A program made the position numbers and the translations under genes. A stretch of DNA of 64,000 nucleotides from positions 62,001 to 126,000 of the forward strand of contig CAXXNY010000009.1 of assembly GCA_963674805.2 (NCBI GenBank), written 5' to 3'. Below, one piece after another: positions 24,911-33,575 of the stretch (position 1 is the first letter of the stretch; each line of letters opens with the position of its first letter). This stretch comes from CALMFG01 sp963674805. Its GTDB lineage: Bacteria > Bacillota > Clostridia > Christensenellales > CALMFG01. The notes beneath the pieces are model-generated. The model was not told the origin of the DNA. It did not search any database and saw only the letters and a program-made list of their open reading frames with translations.

Positions 24911-25927
24911 TTATGTGCTTTCCCGAATAATGAATTCGGGTTCAAATAGTATTTGATAAGGGGTCGTGAAGTCCCCGTTAATACGGTCGATTAATATCCG
25001 TGCCGCTTCCTGTCCGATTTTGAGCGTTGGCTGTGCAATAGTTGTCAGCGACGGCTCAATGATTGTGCCCAGCGAAATATTGTCGTATCCAATAACGCTG
25101 ACGTCTTCCGGAATTTTGTATTGATGCCCGTTTAAGTATTTAATGACCCCAATCGCCATAATATCGACTGTTGCTATAATGGCGTCAGGCGGATTGCTGA
25201 GATTCATAAAATATTCAGCGCCCTCATACCCGATTTCGAGATGGCTTTTACCCGGCTGGTCCAGCCGGTCCTGATAGACCAGCTGCGGATCAAAGCTTAA
25301 GTCTGATTCTATCATCGCGCGTTCGAATCCATTGTATCGGTGCTGCACAACGCTGATGTGAGGCGGCATGCGGATATATGCGATGCGTTTTTTACCTTTA
25401 CCGATTAAGTATTCAACCGCACGCTGGGTGCTCTTATAGCCTTCTGTTAAAACATATGGCGCATCGTCGTTTTGGTTAAGCACATGATCCATGAAAACAA
25501 CCGGCAGTTCACGCGCTAAATTGACAAAATAATTAATGGCATTGCGGTCGTTTTTATAAGTGTTATAGATAATCCCATCTATGCTGCGGTGTTTAAGCGC
25601 CTGGGCATATTCGATCTCTTTGTCAGGATCTTCGTCTGTGTTGCAAATCATGACCATGTAGCCGTTTTTGTTTGCGATATCTTCAACACCCTTAAATATT
25701 TCAGCGTAATAGACGTTGGTATAGTCAGGAACCAGCATCGCGATTGTTTTTGTCTTTCGCGTGCGAATACCCTGGGCAAAATATGAAGGTACGTAATTTA
25801 GTTTTTCCATCGCATGCAAAATCTTTTCCTGGGTTTCTTCCTTTACCGGGCCGGATTTATTGATGACTCTGGATACGGTAGATTTTGAAACTCCCGCTAA
25901 TTTTGCAACTTCGATAATGGTTGACAT
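24911..25927 (-). CDS. LacI-family regulator, probable rhamnose operon repressor
   Basis: 338 residues. Helix-turn-helix near residues 3-22 (IIEVAKLAGVSKSTVSRVI), hinge (QGIRTRKTKTI), then the ligand-binding domain with MLVPDYTNVYYAEIF and VIGYDNISLG. It sits directly before rhaB in the same direction and may be part of that transcript. A palindrome, ATGGGAACATTCCCAT, lies 15 bases before its start codon and a related half-perfect copy at 25975-25991, pointing to autoregulation. The rhamnose assignment rests on position only. Confidence 0.88.
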   Translation of the reverse strand: MSTIIEVAKLAGVSKSTVSRVINKSGPVKEETQEKILHAMEKLNYVPSYFAQGIRTRKTKTIAMLVPDYTNVYYAEIFKGVEDIANKNGYMVMICNTDEDPDKEIEYAQALKHRSIDGIIYNTYKNDRNAINYFVNLARELPVVFMDHVLNQNDDAPYVLTEGYKSTQRAVEYLIGKGKKRIAYIRMPPHISVVQHRYNGFERAMIESDLSFDPQLVYQDRLDQPGKSHLEIGYEGAEYFMNLSNPPDAIIATVDIMAIGVIKYLNGHQYKIPEDVSVIGYDNISLGTIIEPSLTTIAQPTLKIGQEAARILIDRINGDFTTPYQILFEPEFIIREST

Positions 25928-25941
25928 CTTGCCCTCTTTTT

Positions 25942-25957
25942 ATGGGAACATTCCCAT
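25942..25957. promoter_or_regulatory. palindromic operator before the rhamnose LacI gene
   Basis: ATGGGAACATTCCCAT has 7-base perfect arms. A weaker related sequence (GGGAACATGCTCATTCC) lies at 25975-25991. Likely autoregulatory binding sites of the adjacent regulator. The remaining sequence to 26420 is AT-rich and non-coding; TATAAT at 26353-26358 may serve the DUF2892 gene. Confidence 0.55.
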
Positions 25958-26420
25958 TTTTATGAGATATAAAAGGGAACATGCTCATTCCTTTACATAA
26001 ATGACTGATCCCCGATGTGTTTACTGCTATATTGTCCTGAATAACCGAATTATATCTTTAATAAAACATGATGTCAATACTTGATGCAGATAATAGCCAT
26101 ATTGATAACCATTAAATCAGTCTGATTGAATCGTATAAAATGGTCACGTTTTCATAATATACGACGATTACTTCCTATACTTTTTTTGCTTAAAAAGCGC
26201 AATCCGTTCAATTTAAAACATACAGCAAATATGGACGCAGCTTTTTGTGGCAAATAGCATTTTTAATTAACAGGCATACACTGTTGAGTTAAAAAAATGC
26301 ATCATTTTAACCGCATTTGTGACAACATCACTTATTAATAGACAAAATTAGCTATAATTAAATTATAAGTAATAAGTAATTAAAGAAAGACGCATTCATA
26401 TAAAATAAGGAGTGAGTATT

Positions 26421-26606
26421 ATGAAAAATATAGGTAAAGCAGATAAAATAGTACGGATTGTTTTGGCTCTTGTCCTGTTCAGTTTGTTTTTCTTACTGGA
26501 TGGCAGTGCAAGGTGGTGGGGGCTGGTAGGTTTGGTTCCTCTGGTCACCGCTTTGGTTGGCACTTGCCCGCTGTATTCAATTTTTAAAATTTCAACAAAA
26601 AAGTAG
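26421..26606 (+). CDS. DUF2892 small membrane protein
   Basis: 61 residues from the ATG at 26421, eight bases after AAGGAG. The N-terminus (MKNIGKADKIVRIVLALVL) and two hydrophobic helices ending GTCPLYSIF match the DUF2892 family, the membrane domain also found at the end of YgaP-type rhodaneses. The cysteine in TCPLY is typical. Role unknown; sulfur-related functions are proposed for family members. Monocistronic, ending at a strong hairpin. Confidence 0.85.
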   Translation: MKNIGKADKIVRIVLALVLFSLFFLLDGSARWWGLVGLVPLVTALVGTCPLYSIFKISTKK

Positions 26607-26642
26607 TTTGAACTCATATCGTTATGAGTGTATACATACGTC

Positions 26643-26689
26643 AAAACAGGTGATGCGGATTAGATATATTAATCTGCATCACCTGTTTT
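26643..26689. terminator. long bidirectional terminator hairpin
   Basis: A 20-base stem with one wobble pair (26643-26662 with 26670-26689), A-rich on one side and T-rich on the other, lies between the convergent DUF2892 and pyrophosphatase genes. Confidence 0.88.
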
Positions 26690-26738
26690 ATATCCAAACA
26701 AGAGTTTTATTCTGGTGTCCAAATCTCACGCGCTTTCT

Positions 26739-27227
26739 TTATTCCTTATACCTTTTTCTGGCTTTCTCGATAACCAGTTCAGCCATTTCTCTATTCCTCC
26801 AGCCATCCACTACAACTTTTTTCTGTTCTAAATCTTTGTAGATGCTAAAAAAATGTTCGATCTCATCCAGCAAGTGCGGCGGAACCTGTTCTAAGCTGTA
26901 TATATGGTTCCATAGCGGATCAGAAACAGGTATGCACAGTATCTTATCGTCCCTGCCCTTCTCGTCAAACATTTTGAACAGCCCTATCGGCCTTGTATCG
27001 ATCAGGCATCCGGGGAAAGTCGGCTGGTTGACGAGTACCAACACGTCCAACGGATCGCCGTCTTCAGCTAATGTATAAGGGATATACCCGTAATCACTTG
27101 GATAATGAACCGACGAAAATAGCATGCGGTCAAACTTAATCATTTTGCGTTCTTTGTCATACTCATATTTATTCCTGCTGCCTTTTGGAATCTCAATCAA
27201 TACTTCTAATGCGTCATTATTATCCAT
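26739..27227 (-). CDS. ppa: inorganic pyrophosphatase, family I
   Basis: 162 residues, near the usual bacterial length. The signature DGDPLDVLVL (metal-binding aspartates) lies near residues 56-65. EIPKGSRNKYEYD and YPSDYGYIPYT are further active-site motifs. It hydrolyses pyrophosphate to two phosphates in the cytosol. GGAGATAAA precedes the ATG. It follows the PTS operon on the same strand with a 109-base gap and no obvious terminator between, so read-through is possible. A functional link to the PTS genes is not evident. Confidence 0.93.
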   Translation of the reverse strand: MDNNDALEVLIEIPKGSRNKYEYDKERKMIKFDRMLFSSVHYPSDYGYIPYTLAEDGDPLDVLVLVNQPTFPGCLIDTRPIGLFKMFDEKGRDDKILCIPVSDPLWNHIYSLEQVPPHLLDEIEHFFSIYKDLEQKKVVVDGWRNREMAELVIEKARKRYKE

Positions 27228-27336
27228 TTTATCTCCAATACCCTTACCCGGTTATATTAATGAATGGATCAACTTTAAAAAAGCATGTTTAACACACATC
27301 CGCTTACCCGGCATTATTTAACATACTTTATCCAGA

Positions 27337-29058
27337 TTAAAATCCGTCACTTAATTGTTCCAGGAGCTTTTCAATCCGCTCAGTTTCTTTCATCATCAAT
27401 GCCTGCTGAGCGGCTTTCTCCGCCTGTTCCAATGTGATTGACCGAATCATACTTTTAACCTTTAACAATGAAGCTGCGCTCATGGAAAGCTCGTCCAGTC
27501 CCAGCCCCAGCAAAATCGGAACAGCTTTTACACAGCCGGCCAGTTCTCCGCACATGCCTGTCCATTTTCCCGCTTTATGGGAAACCGAAACAACGTTTTC
27601 TATCAGTCTCAAAATCGCTAAATTAAACGGCTTATATAAATGCGAAGTCTTTTCATTCATACGGTCAACCGCAAGTGTATACTGAACCAAATCATTGGTT
27701 CCAATACTAAAAAAGTCCACTTCTTGAATCAATATATCCGCCGCAATCGCCGCTGCCGGTATCTCTATCATAATCCCAATTTCGATATCTCTCGCATATG
27801 GAATCTTCTCATTATCCAATTCTGTCATTGCAGAAATCAGAATCCGCTTCGCTTCTTTAATCTCCGATAAATCAGAAATCATCGGAAACATAATCCGGAC
27901 TTTGCCGTAGTTGCCGGCACGGAGAATGGCTCTCAGCTGCGTTTTAAAAATATCCGTTCGTTCCAGGCATATCCTGATTGCCCGCCATCCCAGAAAAGGA
28001 TTCATTTCATCGGGCATATCAATGCACGGCGTTTCCTTGTCTCCGCCGATATCCAGTGTTCTTATGATAACCGGATGCGGAGCCATTTTCTGCGCAATCT
28101 TTTTATACGTCTCAAACTGTTCCTCTTCGCTCGGCAATACGCTTCTGTCCATATACAAGAATTCTGTTCGGAACAGTCCGACGCCTTCGGCTCCGTTCTC
28201 CAATGCGTTTTCGCAATCTTCGATCGATCCGATATTTGCTGCGAGCTCAACGCGCCGCGCTTTATCTTTTGTTTCTGCCGGCAGTTTTACCAGCTTTCTC
28301 AGCCGCTGCTTTTCCTCTTCAAACTCCGCCTGCTTTTCTTTATATTGCCTAAGCAGTGTTTCGTCCGGATTGATATAAACCTGCCCCGTGCTCCCATCGA
28401 CGATAACAATATCGCCGTCCTTTACTCTAGCCGTTATGTCCGATAATCCGACAACTGCGGGAATTTCCTGCGACCGCGCCATAATCGCTGTATGCGAAGT
28501 CAGGCTGCCGATGTCCGTACAAAACCCTTTGCACATATCCTTATCCAGCTGTACCGTATCCGATGGCGTTAGATCTTTAGCGATAATAATGGATTCTTCA
28601 GTGACCTGGTTTAATGACTTTATCGGTACGCCGCAGATGTTTTTGATCAATCTGGAGCAGACATCCTTTATATCTGCAATTCTTTCCTTGATATAGTCAT
28701 CTTCCAGCGCACCAAAAATCTCTTCAAATTTTTCAGTTGTTTTTTTAACCGCAGCCTCAGGGTGCATCAAATTCTCAGTGATATTCTCTTTAATGTCGCC
28801 AACCAGTTCTTCATCGCCAGCCATCTCTAAATGGCTTTCGAATATTTTCGCCTTATCACTTCCTAGCTTTTTACCCGAATATTCAATCAGTCCCGTAAGC
28901 TGTTCTTTGGTTTTCGCCAATGCGTCATCAAAAACCTTAATTTGCGCTTCAACATCTCCGGCGCTTAACGGACGGTTGTTTATGGCAACCTTTTCTTCAA
29001 TATATTGATATGCTTTACCGATCGCAATGCCCGGCGAAGCCGCAACCCCTTTTAACAT
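27337..29058 (-). CDS. ptsI: PTS phosphoenolpyruvate-protein phosphotransferase, enzyme I
   Basis: 573 residues from the ATG at 29058, seven bases after AAGGAG; an ATG two codons earlier is too close to the site. Standard EI length. GVAASPGIAIGKA opens the protein. The phosphorylated histidine lies in GSLTSHTAIMARS near residue 187. The PEP-binding barrel contains NIGSIEDCENALENGAEGVG, LFRTEFLYM, IRTLDIGGDK and WTGMCGELAG. EI takes phosphate from PEP and passes it to HPr. Here it is the last gene of an operon with HPr, EIIA, EIIB and EIIC, instead of pairing with a housekeeping ptsH alone. Whether it is the cell's only EI cannot be seen. Confidence 0.95.
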   Translation of the reverse strand: MLKGVAASPGIAIGKAYQYIEEKVAINNRPLSAGDVEAQIKVFDDALAKTKEQLTGLIEYSGKKLGSDKAKIFESHLEMAGDEELVGDIKENITENLMHPEAAVKKTTEKFEEIFGALEDDYIKERIADIKDVCSRLIKNICGVPIKSLNQVTEESIIIAKDLTPSDTVQLDKDMCKGFCTDIGSLTSHTAIMARSQEIPAVVGLSDITARVKDGDIVIVDGSTGQVYINPDETLLRQYKEKQAEFEEEKQRLRKLVKLPAETKDKARRVELAANIGSIEDCENALENGAEGVGLFRTEFLYMDRSVLPSEEEQFETYKKIAQKMAPHPVIIRTLDIGGDKETPCIDMPDEMNPFLGWRAIRICLERTDIFKTQLRAILRAGNYGKVRIMFPMISDLSEIKEAKRILISAMTELDNEKIPYARDIEIGIMIEIPAAAIAADILIQEVDFFSIGTNDLVQYTLAVDRMNEKTSHLYKPFNLAILRLIENVVSVSHKAGKWTGMCGELAGCVKAVPILLGLGLDELSMSAASLLKVKSMIRSITLEQAEKAAQQALMMKETERIEKLLEQLSDGF

Positions 29059-29128
29059 CAGCATTCTCCTTTTGCTGTAACGCCTGACTGTTTATCATTG
29101 CCATTTAGCGATTATTCTTGTTTCTCTC

Positions 29129-29797
29129 TTATAATAATTCTCTAAAATCATCAATAAAAACATCGCATAGTTTTTGCGCCTCATCGCGATATTTTTTTCC
29201 GGCTTCATCATATATCCCAACCACGCGAAACCCCTCTGACTTTGCGGCCTTCATCGCCACAAGCACATCCTCGTATACGGTAACATCGGCATAGTGATCT
29301 GCGCCCAAGCGTTTAGCGGCCTCGATAAAAATATTGGGTTTGCTTTTATTATGCCCGACCTGAGAGACCGTAATCACGAACTCAAAATAATCCCTTAATC
29401 CAAGCCGGGAAAGAACCGACTCAATACGGTATTCCTCGGTCGCCGAAGCGACGCACATTCTGACCCCGTTCTGCTTCAATTTTTCAAGGTATTCTTTTAC
29501 ATAAGGCTTTGGCAGAATATCACACTCCGTATAAACATATGTGGTGTACCCCTGAATCTCATTGATTGTATCTTCAAGCGAATTCGTATCGCCGGCATAA
29601 TCTTTAATCAGCTGGCAAAACTCTATGAAGGTCAGTTCCGCCGCAACGTTTTTAAAATCATCATTTGGCGGCAGCGACCGCGCGGCCAAATATCTCCCAC
29701 TTACTTTTGACAACCAAGGATTTGTATCTATAATGGTGCCGTCCATATCGAAAATCGCATATTGATTCGATATTACCGAGTTTTTTATACAGGTCAA
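29129..29797 (-). CDS. HAD-superfamily phosphatase, beta-phosphoglucomutase-like
   Basis: 222 residues. The start is a TTG at 29797 seven bases after AGGGAG; no in-frame ATG precedes motif I. HAD motifs: I, FDMDGTIID (nucleophile Asp17); II, CVASATEE; III, Lys in HNKSKPN; IV, YEDVLVAMKAAK. A helical cap between motifs I and II is the type of sugar-phosphate phosphatases and mutases. It lies between HPr and EI inside the PTS operon, so I infer a phosphorylated intermediate of the imported compound as substrate. Motif IV lacks the usual second Asp-Ser, which is within family variation. Confidence 0.85.
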   Translation of the reverse strand: MTCIKNSVISNQYAIFDMDGTIIDTNPWLSKVSGRYLAARSLPPNDDFKNVAAELTFIEFCQLIKDYAGDTNSLEDTINEIQGYTTYVYTECDILPKPYVKEYLEKLKQNGVRMCVASATEEYRIESVLSRLGLRDYFEFVITVSQVGHNKSKPNIFIEAAKRLGADHYADVTVYEDVLVAMKAAKSEGFRVVGIYDEAGKKYRDEAQKLCDVFIDDFRELL

Positions 29798-29817
29798 TCT
29801 TCATCTCCCTTATCTTC

Positions 29818-30078
29818 TTAATCCAACAATTTATCAAAAAAAGTTGTGAGTTCATTCATCGCGTTTTCTTCATCTGCCCCGTCAATCTCGACCGTGATTT
29901 CCGATCCTTTTTTAATCTCTGCTGTGAGGATGCTGATTACGCTTTTAGGATTAAATGGTTTTTTTGTCGCGTTAATCGTAATGCCGCTTTCAAACTTTTT
30001 GCATAAAGCACATAATTCGGATGCCGGACGTGCGTGAAGTCCAACTTCGTTTTTAATTATAAAATCTTTTCTGACCAC
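29818..30078 (-). CDS. ptsH: PTS phosphocarrier protein HPr
   Basis: 86 residues. His15 in EVGLHARPAS is the EI-phosphorylated residue. Ser46 in NPKSVIS stands where HPr kinase/phosphorylase acts in Bacillota, although the region after it (VISIL) differs from the usual IMGVM, so regulation may differ. The ATG is preceded by a ribosome-binding site (AAAGGAG). Located between the PRD regulator and the HAD gene in a 13-gene stretch. It could serve this PTS alone or the whole cell. Confidence 0.95.
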   Translation of the reverse strand: MVRKDFIIKNEVGLHARPASELCALCKKFESGITINATKKPFNPKSVISILTAEIKKGSEITVEIDGADEENAMNELTTFFDKLLD

Positions 30079-30090
30079 TGTTTTTCTCCT

Positions 30091-32262
30091 TTAAAAAAGC
30101 CTGTTATAATATGTTTTAAAAATATAGGATATATCCGATGTACTCGATGAATGGCTGAGTTCATCAACAAGACCCGGAAACTCATCAAATAAAATAAAAA
30201 CCTCATCCAGCGCTTTGGCGTGCGTGATTGAATCCACAAGGGCAAGCACCATAAAGACATGGATATCAATCATCTCGCCGTCTGCAATAATCTGCACCGG
30301 TTCCTTCAATGTGCCAACCGACATCGCCAGCTTTGCATTTTCACACGGCGACGCATGCGGCATACACACGCCAGGTGAAATAATCGAATACTGGCCATAT
30401 GTATCCTTCATCTCATAAATCTTGTCGATATACTGCATCGTGATGCAATGGTTATCCAAGAGGGGCTGCGCCGCTTTTAAAACGGCTTCTTCCCATGATT
30501 TTGCCTCAATGTTCGCGACCATATATTTTTTGAGTAAAATGTCGGGCAGCGTCGGCAGGCTGGTAATGGTCTGCGGCACATCAGCATATGAACTTAACAT
30601 CTGGCCCAGTTTTTCAACCAGGTTTTTTGTATCCCTGATTTCACAGTTTTCATTGATGATGCCCAGCAGTTCGCGCATTCTGAATTCCTGAACGCTGTCT
30701 TTTGCCGTTATCCGGCCATTCCGCAGGAACGAATCAATCCTCCGGATATCCAGTTTTGTAATAATCGGGCTCACTTTGATCGTCGGTTTTAACAAGGTTA
30801 ACGGTATTTCAATTGTTGAAAGCACAACATCGACTTTAGAAAAATCATATTTATTCAGTGCAAAAATCGGCAGCTTATCTACTATCTCAATGTTGGGGAA
30901 CCGCTTGTCCAACGAATTCATCAGCAGCGATACCGTACCCAGCCCGTAGCCGCAAACAAGGGCCGCGCGTACAGTCGCAGGCTTCAGCACATTTTTGTGC
31001 ATCTGCTCCATTGCCGCGACAACATATAAGACAATAAACCCCACTTCGTTCTCATCCAGCCGCAGCCCAAAGGTCTCATTAACCTCTTCCGCAATCGCGC
31101 TGCATTCTTCAAACAGCTCCGTAAACCTGCGTTTAATTTCATCCAGCATCGCGTTATAGGTTAGTATCTTCAGCTGCGCCCTGATGATGACCGCCTGCAG
31201 ATGCGTCTTCAGACCGTCTGCCAATTCCGGAATCCCATAAATATCACAGCCGATACGCTGGCATATTTTATCCAGAATAAAGCCGTATATGCGGTTCGCA
31301 ATTTCGCTGTTTTCTTCATTCGTTGCATACCTGCCGTTTTTCGCCGATGCAAATAATCTTCCCGTAATAAAAATCGCTTCATTATGCAAATCCGCTTCAG
31401 ATATGCTGTCTAAGATCTGGTTTTTTAAAACGTCCTTTATTTTATTATATTCATCTAAACCGTCAAACTGATTATAGTTCTCGGGAAGCGATTGTATGTA
31501 TTCGCCTTCTTTTATGCGGGTAACCATTACCGCCAGATAATAAATCAACCAGGTAAACGTATTATCCGTGACCGATATCTGAATACTCTCCAGATAATCA
31601 TCCAGAATATTAAATAATTTCCCAAAGTCAACCGTCCGGTATAGCTGGTTGACACTCGAAAACTTACAATAGTCCTGAATCACTTTGCTGTCAAATTGAT
31701 CATGCATCAAATATGAATTAAAAAAAGAATTCGCACTTGTATGCTCAATGATAAACGCCACAAGCAGACTGCGGCGGGTGACTTCATCAATATTTAAATA
31801 AAATCCCCTCTTTTGTCCGCGCTGAAGCTCTACCTGATGCAGTTTAAACCACTCGCATACTTTATCCATATCCCGGACAAAAGTTGTCCGGCTTATCCCA
31901 AGCTCTTCTGAAGCATCATCAATTGTCTTATCGATATACCCGTGCAGGGCCCCTAAAATGATCTGATTCACACGCTCATCTGAATTTAAAAACAATTCAT
32001 ACGCATCGTGTTCCTTATTGAATTCCTCAAGCAGCGCAAATACGCGTTCTTTATCGCCCGCCTCAAAATAGTGGCCTTTTTTCGGAACACTTTTAAGATC
32101 TATATCTCTTTCAGAAAGCCAATCACGAAGAAGCGAAAGGTCGTATCGAGTCGTCCTTTCGCTTATTCCGAGATTATCCGCTATCTGTTTAACTGTAATT
32201 GGACCCACACCATTGCTGATAAGTTCCAATATTTTTAAACAACGCTGTGTTATGACAACCAT
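30091..32262 (-). CDS. PRD-containing PTS transcriptional activator (MtlR/BglG type)
   Basis: 723 residues in the order expected for MtlR-like activators. Helix-turn-helix near 15-40 (TVKQIADNLGISERTTRYD), a second DNA-binding helix near 100-130 (ASEELGISRTTFVRDM), PRD1 near 185-290 and PRD2 near 300-405. An EIIB(Gat)-like domain with Cys in VCGYGLGTVS and an EIIA(Fru/Mtl)-like domain near 575-720 with His in GVCMPHASP follow. Such proteins bind DNA and are switched by phosphorylation from HPr and the cognate EIIB. It sits in the operon it most likely controls, between trpA and ptsH. Specificity is unknown because the substrate is unknown. Confidence 0.92.
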   Translation of the reverse strand: MVVITQRCLKILELISNGVGPITVKQIADNLGISERTTRYDLSLLRDWLSERDIDLKSVPKKGHYFEAGDKERVFALLEEFNKEHDAYELFLNSDERVNQIILGALHGYIDKTIDDASEELGISRTTFVRDMDKVCEWFKLHQVELQRGQKRGFYLNIDEVTRRSLLVAFIIEHTSANSFFNSYLMHDQFDSKVIQDYCKFSSVNQLYRTVDFGKLFNILDDYLESIQISVTDNTFTWLIYYLAVMVTRIKEGEYIQSLPENYNQFDGLDEYNKIKDVLKNQILDSISEADLHNEAIFITGRLFASAKNGRYATNEENSEIANRIYGFILDKICQRIGCDIYGIPELADGLKTHLQAVIIRAQLKILTYNAMLDEIKRRFTELFEECSAIAEEVNETFGLRLDENEVGFIVLYVVAAMEQMHKNVLKPATVRAALVCGYGLGTVSLLMNSLDKRFPNIEIVDKLPIFALNKYDFSKVDVVLSTIEIPLTLLKPTIKVSPIITKLDIRRIDSFLRNGRITAKDSVQEFRMRELLGIINENCEIRDTKNLVEKLGQMLSSYADVPQTITSLPTLPDILLKKYMVANIEAKSWEEAVLKAAQPLLDNHCITMQYIDKIYEMKDTYGQYSIISPGVCMPHASPCENAKLAMSVGTLKEPVQIIADGEMIDIHVFMVLALVDSITHAKALDEVFILFDEFPGLVDELSHSSSTSDISYIFKTYYNRLF

Positions 32263-32277
32263 ATTGCTTCCCTTTAT

Positions 32278-33066
32278 TTAATTCAAAGCATTTCTAAGTT
32301 GTTTAATAAACTCCTCGCCGTTTCCATTTATGATCTCTGAAATAACTTTGCTGCCAACAATAACGCCGTCAGCCCCCATTGCTTTCATTTCGCTGACGTG
32401 TTGGGGGTTTGAAATGCCGAATCCGGCAACAACCGGGGTTTCCACACCGTGGTCCTTCAGCGTTTTCACATTCACGCCAACCTGCGGTGATGTTTTTTCC
32501 TGAGGGCCGGTTACGCCGTCAACTGCCTGAAGAAAAATATATCCTTTTGCTTTGTCTTCCAGATCCCCTATGACTTCATCATTTAAATGATATGGCGCAA
32601 AACGTAAATGAATCAAGTTATATTCGCCCAACGCCTTATCCATCTCGTCAACACGAGAGACCGGGATGTTGGGCGTTAACACGGCGTCAACACCACATGC
32701 CGAACAGCGTTTTGCAAAAGTGTCCACACCCATTTTATCAATTATTTCGAAATAAGTCATCACCTGCAGAATATTGTCCGGATATGTCTCACGCAGCTTT
32801 GCGATAATATCAAATGCATCATCAATAGTATGTTCTTTTAAAGCACGTTCCATCGAGTCCTTAACGGTCTTACCATCAAGGCATGGGTCTTCATAAGGCA
32901 ATCCCATTTCCAGAACGGTTGTTCCATTATCAAAATACTTGCCCGCCCACGCAACCTGATCTTCCAGCGCAGGATCGCAAAGCGGAAAGTAAGAAACTAA
33001 AATCTTTTCATCTGCTTTCTTCATTTCATCAAATATTTTTACCATACGATTTATTGCCATAGCCAT
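32278..33066 (-). CDS. trpA: tryptophan synthase alpha chain homologue with intact active site
   Basis: 262 residues from the ATG at 33066, behind AAAGGTGAG; a GTG two codons earlier is possible. TIM barrel. Glu53 (VLEMGLPYEDP) and Asp64 (CLDGK) occupy the positions of the catalytic Glu49 and Asp60 of Salmonella TrpA, at the same 11-residue spacing. The mobile loop keeps DGVTG. The phosphate site is present as GFGISNPQHV and GVIVGSKVI. It should carry out the retro-aldol cleavage of indole-3-glycerol phosphate or a close analogue to indole and glyceraldehyde 3-phosphate. It lies inside the PTS operon, between EIIA and the PRD regulator, more than 5 kb from trpB. No trpC, trpD, trpE or trpF is nearby. 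Confidence 0.88.
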   Translation of the reverse strand: MAMAINRMVKIFDEMKKADEKILVSYFPLCDPALEDQVAWAGKYFDNGTTVLEMGLPYEDPCLDGKTVKDSMERALKEHTIDDAFDIIAKLRETYPDNILQVMTYFEIIDKMGVDTFAKRCSACGVDAVLTPNIPVSRVDEMDKALGEYNLIHLRFAPYHLNDEVIGDLEDKAKGYIFLQAVDGVTGPQEKTSPQVGVNVKTLKDHGVETPVVAGFGISNPQHVSEMKAMGADGVIVGSKVISEIINGNGEEFIKQLRNALN

Positions 33067-33078
33067 ACTCACCTTTCA

Positions 33079-33552
33079 TTAATCAATCGCATACAAGCAT
33101 TTTTCGAACAACTGACGCACCTTTTCTTCAGAGCTGCATTCCATTAGCACTTTATTGTTTTCTTCTGATTTAAAAAGTTCAATTAGATTGTTAAGAATCA
33201 TTAAATGATTATCAGGATTTTTTACTGCCAGCAAAACCACGATATCCACATGGATTTTCTCTGCAAAGTCTTCCATGTTGGCGAATTCCGGTTTGTTGAC
33301 GCATCGTCCAATCGCAATGGCTGATTCATTAACATATTCGGCGCTTCCATGCGGAATCGCAATGATGATGTTATGGAAAACCAAACCTGTCGGATACGAT
33401 TGTTCTCTTTCAATGACATTGTCAATATATTCTGCATTCACAAACCCTTGTTCTACCAGCATACCGGCAAGCTCACGTATCACGTCTTCCTTCGTGTCTG
33501 CAGTAAGATTTAAGTTTATGCACGATTCTAATATTTCAATTTTCCCAGTCAT
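33079..33552 (-). CDS. PTS EIIA component, fructose/galactitol type
   Basis: 157 residues of the PTS EIIA-2 fold. His68 in IIIAIPHGSAEYV is the residue phosphorylated by HPr, and the preceding ERE-QSYPTGL segment is the normal family lead-in. AAAGGTGAAG lies before the ATG. It lies between the second TrpA-like gene and trpA with gaps of 23 and 12 bases. It would pass phosphate to the EIIB at 36333. It is split from the EIIB and EIIC genes by three tryptophan-synthase-like genes, which indicates these belong to one system. Confidence 0.92.
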   Translation of the reverse strand: MTGKIEILESCINLNLTADTKEDVIRELAGMLVEQGFVNAEYIDNVIEREQSYPTGLVFHNIIIAIPHGSAEYVNESAIAIGRCVNKPEFANMEDFAEKIHVDIVVLLAVKNPDNHLMILNNLIELFKSEENNKVLMECSSEEKVRQLFEKCLYAID

Positions 33553-33575
33553 TTCTTCACCTTTTATCAGTATAA

